A stretch of DNA of 33,205 nucleotides, taken from the NCBI GenBank assembly GCA_947168725.1, contig CAMVNA010000009.1, positions 1-33,205 on the forward strand, read 5' to 3'. The notes under the pieces were generated by a model. That model worked only from the letters and a program-made list of their open reading frames with translations, searched no databases and was not told the origin of the DNA. The stretch's first letter is position 1; every line of letters starts with the position of its first letter. Shown piece after piece: positions 28,956-33,205 of this stretch. This DNA is from an uncultured bacterium (GTDB lineage: Bacteria > Patescibacteriota > Gracilibacteria > Absconditabacterales > Absconditicoccaceae). The position numbers and the translations under genes were made by a program.

Positions 28956-29900
28956 TTATTTACCAAACCATCATTTAATAGTATCACCTAATGATTTTTT
29001 GTCTTTTTTTGATTCTTTTTCGGTTCCCTTCTCTTCTTTTTCTTCAATCTCGATTTCTTCACTAATATTTTCTTTAATTTGTTCTTTAATCTCCTCTTTT
29101 TTTTCTGTATTTTCAGTATTTCAGATTATTTCATTAAATTCTTCATCATTTACATTTGAATTATGAAAGAATAATCAATCCATTAATAAACTTCATTCTC
29201 CAGGATATTCTAATTGTTCTGCATGAATATTTAGTAAGTATGGATCACTCTCATCTTTTTTAACAATAATAGCTGTTGATATTTCTCATGGCCTTAACTG
29301 TCAAACCTCAGAATTGTAATAAAAATTATGCAAAAAATCATTAAAATCTCAAAAGAAAGCAGGATGTCATACGGCTTTTTGAAAGCCTCCACTACCTTTA
29401 ATTTTTTCTCTTTTGATTTCAAAAGCCAAAGAATCTCACGGTTTTAAATCCACAATACAATTGCTTATAAATTCATTTTCTTCTCTATTTAAAAAATTAT
29501 TTACATAATTACAAATTGTATCACTTCAATTCATAAAAAGCATATTCATTCTACTATCGATTTCTTGTTGTAGTGGTTTCAATACATTTTCTTTATAACC
29601 AGCAGCTCTAGTTTTTGGAGCTTGGTCGGAATCGTTGGACATTATATTTGGCACATTTACTCAATTCATCGCTTCAGTCATTTCTTTTCTCATGGAATCC
29701 ACTACTTTTCCATAACCAGCAGCTCTAGTTTTTGGAGCTTGGTCGGAATCGTTGGACATTATATTTGGCACATTTACTCAATTCATCGCTTCAGTCATTT
29801 CTTTTCTCATGGAATCCACTACTTTTCCATAACCAGCAGCTCTAGTTTTTGGAGCTTGATCTAGTTCGTTAGATACGACATTGATTTTTCTTTTTGCCAT
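28956..29900 (-). CDS. Hypothetical protein with exact 39-aa tandem repeats
   Basis: A 314-aa cytoplasmic-looking protein of unknown function. The N-terminus carries a 39-residue unit (SDQAPKTRAAGYGKVVDSMR, then KEMTEAMNGVNVPNIMSND) repeated about 2.3 times; the DNA copies are identical. The central part (about 120-235) is a mixed alpha/beta domain (NCIVDLKPGDSLAFEIKRE, GGFQKAVGHPAFFGDFNDF, LLNIHAEQLEYPGEGSLL). It is followed by a long Glu/Lys-rich helix (NTEKKEEIKEQIKENISEE) and a short amphipathic end GDTIKGWFGK. TGA glycines are frequent. No family is recognised. It has a promoter-like sequence upstream and a terminator downstream, so it is transcribed alone. Confidence 0.82.
29595..29866 (-). 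repeat. 117-bp tandem repeat, 2.3 copies, in frame
   Basis: The units start at 29595, 29712 and 29829. Copies 1 and 2 are identical over 117 bases; the third breaks off after about 35 bases into a diverged version. The period is a multiple of three, so the gene stays open. Confidence 0.95.
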
Positions 29901-29931
29901 TTTGTTTACATTACTAATTAAATATATCTAT

Positions 29932-29959
29932 ATATTACATAAAATTTCAAAAAAGTCAA
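29932..29959 (-). promoter_or_regulatory. Candidate promoter of the tandem-repeat gene
   Basis: On the minus strand TTGACT (29954-29959), 16-base spacer and TAATAT (29932-29937), about 30 bases before the ATG at 29900. Confidence 0.5.
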
Positions 29960-30051
29960 ATTTTGAAGAATGAAATTTTCATAGAAAGAAAAAGGGAATT
30001 TTATACTTGAAACTTTGAATAAAAATATTAATCTAAATTAGCTATTTTTGT

Positions 30052-30214
30052 GCCTCTTTAAGAAAGGGGCTGTCACGGAGTGACTGGGGATTTAAACTCC
30101 TTTGTTGAAAAATTGCCCTCGCTTAGAGGTGGTAAGTTTCACTCTAAAAGGAGCAAATATTATCAGATAAAAATCCTCCGGCTTTCAGCCACCTCCTTTC
30201 AATAAAGGAGGACA
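30052..30214. mobile_element. MITE-like inverted-repeat element (non-coding)
   Basis: A 163-base non-coding element, richer in G and C than its surroundings, with imperfect terminal inverted repeats of about 40 bases. The left end reads CCTCTTTAAGAAAGGGGCTG; the right end, reversed, reads CCTCCTTTATTGAAAGGAGG. Both continue to a shared GGATTT-type inner edge. Each end also folds on itself (GTCACGGAGTGAC on the left; GGCTTTCAGCC and CCTCCTTT/AAAGGAGG on the right), and an inner CTCCTTT/AAAGGAG pair surrounds a CCTC/GAGG centre. No target-site duplication is evident. It could be a non-autonomous transposon relic or a structured intergenic repeat. It lies before aspS and may fold in its leader. 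Confidence 0.55.
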
Positions 30215-30254
30215 GAAAAGTAAAAAGAGACTTTAGTATTTAACTAATATAATC

Positions 30255-32072
30255 ATGTATCGTACACACACTTGTGGAGAATTGAATAAATCCTCAGTAG
30301 GACAGGAAGTTACTATAGCTTGATGGACTAATAGAGTAAGAAATTTATGATGACTAACTTTCATAGATCTTCGTGATCGTTACTGAATTACACAAATTAC
30401 AATTGACCCTCAATCAGATTTTAGCTGTGAATGATGAAATTTGGAAGATATAAAATCTGAATATGTTTTGCAGATAACATGAAAAGTGGTAGCTAGACCA
30501 GATAATATGGTAAATAAAGATATGGCTACATGAGAAGTAGAAATTAATCCAAGCAAAGTAAAAATCCTTTCTACATGTGCAGAATTACCATTTACTATTG
30601 ATAATGAAAATGCAGTAGGAGAGGATTTGAGATTGGAATATCGTTACCTAGACCTTAGGAGAAAATCACTTCGCGATACTATGATGGTTAGAGACGCTTT
30701 ATTCTGCAATACTGTGTCGTTTTTTCATGATAGAAATTTTGCGTACTTTGAAACTCCATGCTTTACCAAGAATACTCCAGAATGATCTCGTGAATTTGTA
30801 GTTCCAGCTAGATTTGATCAATGAAAATTTTTCGTTCTTCCGCAGTCTCCACAGCAATATAAACAAATGCTTATGGTAGCATGATATGATAGATATATCC
30901 AAATCGCTAGATGTTTCCGTGATGAAGATCCTAGATGAGATCGTCAGCCAGAATTTACTCAGGTTGATTTTGAAATGTCATTTGTAGAAGAGCCAGATGT
31001 TCTTCAAATTATGGAAGAATATTTCATAGAAATGACTAAACAATTCCCAAATAAGAAAATTAAAAATCAGAAATTCCCAATCATAAAATGGAAAGAAGCT
31101 ATGGATAAATATGGAAGCGATAAACCTGATCTTCGTTATGAATGATTAGCTTTCGTAGATGTAACCCAGTGGGCTAAAAAAGTAGATTTCTCATTACTAA
31201 ATTGAGCAAAATGTGTAAAAGCTTTAGTTGCTCCAAAACAGTTTACTCGTTGAGAAATAGAGAAACAATTAGAGCCAGTTATTAAAGAAAACTGAGGAAA
31301 ATGATTACTATACTTAATTCTAGATGAAGCAGAATGACCAAAAGGTTCATTATCTAAATATCTTACTCCAGAATTACATTCAGAATTATTATCTCTTACA
31401 TGAGCTAAAAATTGAGAAACAATTTTCTTTCAAGTAGGAGAGTGGATTGATGTAGTTGAATTATTATGAGCATTAAGAATCAAATTACTCAAAGAATTAA
31501 AGCTGACTGAATGATTAGAAGATTTATTAGATTTTGCATTTGTGGTAGATGCACCAATGTTTGAAGTTTGAAGTGATGGACAACTTGGATCTACTCACCA
31601 TCCATTCACTAAACCAAAGGATGAACATATTCCATACTTAATAGAACTAGCAGATAAAATGAGAGATTGATATAAATTAACTGATGAAGATATAGAAAAA
31701 CTTACTACTATGGAGTCTGATTCTTATGATATTGTGGCATGTTGATATGAAATTGGATGAGGAAGTATCAGAATCCATGATCAAAGACTTCAACATGCAA
31801 TATTTACCATCCTTTGATTAGAAGAAAAAGATATTCAATTTAGGTTTGGTCATATTTTGAAATGTTTCACATTCTGAGTACCACCTCACGGATGATGTGC
31901 ATTCTGACTAGATAGGATGGTTATGGTATTCACAGGAAAAGAAAATATTCGTGAAGTAATCGCGTTCCCTAAGAATCAGAAATATCGTGATCCAATGTTT
32001 TGATCTCCATCAGAAATTGATGACCAATTATTAAAAGATTTAGGATTAAGTATCAACAAAAAATCTGAATAA
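30255..32072 (+). CDS. aspS: Aspartyl-tRNA synthetase, bacterial type
   Basis: AspRS charges tRNA-Asp; with a GatCAB complex a non-discriminating form can also supply Asn-tRNA. The 605-aa product has the bacterial layout: OB-fold ([40 protein letters not shown]), motif 1 region ([19 protein letters not shown]), the aspartate-binding [18 protein letters not shown], motif 2 ([32 protein letters not shown]), the GAD insertion (about 290-420) and motif 3 ([24 protein letters not shown]). Glycines in motif 2 and motif 3 are TGA codons, some in invariant positions. The start is the ATG at 30255; the TATAAT just before it is too close to serve as its promoter. A GatC-like gene lies 2.3 kb upstream, compatible with indirect amidation. 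Confidence 0.96.
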
Positions 32073-32098
32073 AATTTTATCTTTTTTACAAAAGATGA

Positions 32099-32437
32099 AT
32101 GTCTAGCGTTGAACAAAAGATGAAAGAATTTCAGTCAAAATCATACGATGAAAGATTGAAAATATCTATGAATATTATAACGAATCTTAAGGACCGTTGA
32201 AATATTCAGGCACAAGAGATTTTTGATATTATATCAAAAATGGATAAAATACCAGAAAATTTAGTAGACTCAATTTACAAAGACTTTTGTGATTCTGTGG
32301 AACGTATTCAACAAGAAAAGTTACAGTGAGAATTGGCACAATTTGATAAATCAAAAGACTATACGCAAAAACTTAGAGAAAGAGAGGCTCAAGAAAGAGC
32401 ATGAGAAGACGCAGATTTATTGTTGGAAGGTTTATAA
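32099..32437 (+). CDS. Hypothetical 112-aa helical protein
   Basis: I do not recognise this protein. It starts MSSVEQKMKEFQSKSYDERL and is all helical and charged, with a Gln/Arg/Glu-rich coiled-coil-like end (KLREREAQERAGEDADLLLE). Three TGA codons (in DRG, LQG, RAG) read as Gly. It has no signal peptide and no membrane helix, and one Cys (KDFCDSVE). It follows aspS by 26 bases with only a weak hairpin between them, so it may be co-transcribed with aspS, and it has a strong terminator after it. Confidence 0.7.
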
Positions 32438-32458
32438 TATTATACAAATCAATTATAA

Positions 32459-32486
32459 AAAAAAGTAGCAGATTCAGCTACTTTTT
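32459..32486. terminator. Bidirectional terminator after the 112-aa gene
   Basis: The stem AAAAGTAGC/GCTACTTTT (32461-32469 with 32477-32485) with a 7-base loop has a T run on the plus strand and an A run before it that serves the convergent membrane gene. Confidence 0.85.
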
Positions 32487-32510
32487 CTTTAAAATATTAT
32501 GGATCTTTCC

Positions 32511-32882
32511 TTACAACCAACCATGCGTATAATTCAGTTCCCTCTTGTATGCTATAAATGATGCTACCAATATTGTGATGGATGCAACAATCTGTACTTC
32601 ATAGTACTGATATCTAAATATTAGCAAAACCAAGAAAAAAAAGCTCAACAACATAGTAATCCTAAAAACGGGCAAATGGAATTCTGACCAGTTGTTAGGT
32701 AATTTTTTTGAAGGAGTTTTCCAGTTCTTTGTAATCCTTCTGTGCAACAAGAGGAATACAACACAAATCACAGAAACTAGGGACATGAAAATAAAATTTT
32801 TTGGTGACTCTAGCATTGAATACAGCAGACCATTCACCACACCACAGCAAACGATCATTAACCAAATAAAAAAAATCTTCAT
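32511..32882 (-). CDS. Small four-helix membrane protein
   Basis: A 123-aa protein of unknown function with four predicted membrane helices: about 3-22 (FFIWLMIVCCGVVNGLLYS), 29-47 (NFIFMSLVSVICVVFLLL), 72-91 (FRITMLLSFFFLVLLIFRY) and 95-112 (VQIVASITILVASFIAY). A basic loop (HRRITKNWKTPSKKLPNNW) separates the two hairpins. It uses no TGA; its three glycines are all GGT, so it reads the same in both codes. That may be chance at this glycine count or a sign of later arrival. It converges on the 112-aa gene. Confidence 0.7.
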   Translation of the reverse strand: MKIFFIWLMIVCCGVVNGLLYSMLESPKNFIFMSLVSVICVVFLLLHRRITKNWKTPSKKLPNNWSEFHLPVFRITMLLSFFFLVLLIFRYQYYEVQIVASITILVASFIAYKRELNYTHGWL

Positions 32883-33071
32883 AATTATTGTATTTTTGTT
32901 TCACATATGTGTATATATATACAGAAAATGTTACTAAAATTCAAGAAGTAATATAATAAAATAAAGAATGTTAGATATAATGAAGAATAAATTTATTTCC
33001 TTGAATTTTCGATATGAAAAACTATCATTCAGTCAAGTTTTTCTAATTAAAAATTATATCTAAACCAAATA
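32883..33071. promoter_or_regulatory. Divergent intergenic region before uvrB
   Basis: It holds a perfect palindrome CACATATGTG (32902-32911) near the membrane gene, a TATAAT at 32976-32981, a TTGAAT-16-TATCAT pair (33001-33028) as the likely uvrB promoter, and a perfect 8-bp inverted repeat GAAAAACT/AGTTTTTC (33016-33023 with 33036-33043) that overlaps that -10. The inverted repeat may be an operator or a weak terminator. Confidence 0.4.
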
Positions 33072-33205
33072 ATGCCATTTGAATTAAAATCAGATTATAA
33101 ACCAGCATGAGACCAGCCAAAAGCAATTAATCAGATTGTGGAGGCTTTTAAAAATTGAAAGAAAAATATCACATTACTCTGAGCTACATGAACGTGAAAG
33201 ACTTT
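33072..33205 (+). CDS. uvrB: Excinuclease ABC subunit B (start only; runs off the right edge)
   Basis: UvrB is the damage-verifying helicase-like subunit of nucleotide excision repair. The visible 44 residues match the family N-terminus closely: MPFELKSDYKPAGDQPKAIN with the conserved PAGDQP motif, then the Walker A region TLLGATGTGKT. Four glycines here, including three in the Walker A segment, are TGA codons. The start is the ATG at 33072, as expected for the family. Confidence 0.94.

Noticed and set aside
29595-29866. CRISPR-like array
   Set aside because: The 117-bp units are contiguous without spacers and are in frame within a gene.
30248-30253. Perfect TATAAT before aspS
   Set aside because: It ends one base before the ATG, too close to direct a transcript that includes that start codon.

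Overview
The window is about 33 kb of AT-rich DNA from a bacterium that reads TGA as glycine (genetic code 25). Almost every gene is continuous only if TGA is translated, and TGA falls on invariant glycines, for example in the Walker A motifs of the PilB-like ATPase and UvrB and in motif 2 of LysRS. Genes end only in TAA or TAG. Code 25, a form II/III-like RuBisCO and an archaeal-type AMP phosphorylase together point to Candidatus Absconditabacteria (SR1) rather than Gracilibacteria. The genus assignment is inference.

Layout. 1-5740 (minus): lysS (cut by the left edge), a 783-aa cell-wall-enzyme-like protein, two unknown proteins and RuBisCO. 5905-6240 (plus): a small lysine-rich protein with a frame-shifting 23-bp duplication. 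6336-8438 (minus): fusA. 8544-12201 (minus): a LysM-like/NodB polysaccharide deacetylase and an N-acetylmuramoyl-L-alanine amidase fused to a SpoIID domain. 12372-13229 (plus): a PH-like membrane protein. 13234-16023 (minus): rnhB, a pilB/gspE-type ATPase and a 78-aa protein. 16169-17855 (plus): recX and an RseP-type site-2 protease. 17874-25001 (minus): AMP phosphorylase behind two large acidic paralogous proteins of unknown function. 25152-25811 (minus): a short phosphatidylserine decarboxylase. 26030-26635 (plus): a roughly 600-nt structured transcript of unknown class with a consensus promoter and a terminator. 26757-27943 (plus): a DUF5684-like membrane protein and a GatC-like protein. 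28118-28786 (plus): a GH25 lysozyme lipoprotein gene of foreign composition that ends in TGA. 28956-29900 (minus): a protein with exact 117-bp tandem repeats. 30052-30214: a MITE-like inverted-repeat element. 30255-33205: aspS, a 112-aa protein, a small membrane protein (minus) and the start of uvrB.

How the genes fit together. RuBisCO and AMP phosphorylase are two of the three enzymes of the AMP salvage route; the linking ribose-1,5-bisphosphate isomerase is not here. At least three, perhaps four, proteins look aimed at peptidoglycan or cell-surface glycans (783-aa protein, LysM-like/NodB, amidase-SpoIID, GH25). That would suit a host-attached or predatory life, but the target (own wall or host wall) is not visible in the sequence. 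The most unusual items are the GH25 cassette that keeps a TGA stop in a genome where TGA means glycine, the large structured RNA, the amidase-SpoIID fusion, the acidic paralog pair, and a set of fresh tandem duplications. No tRNA, rRNA or CRISPR array was found.
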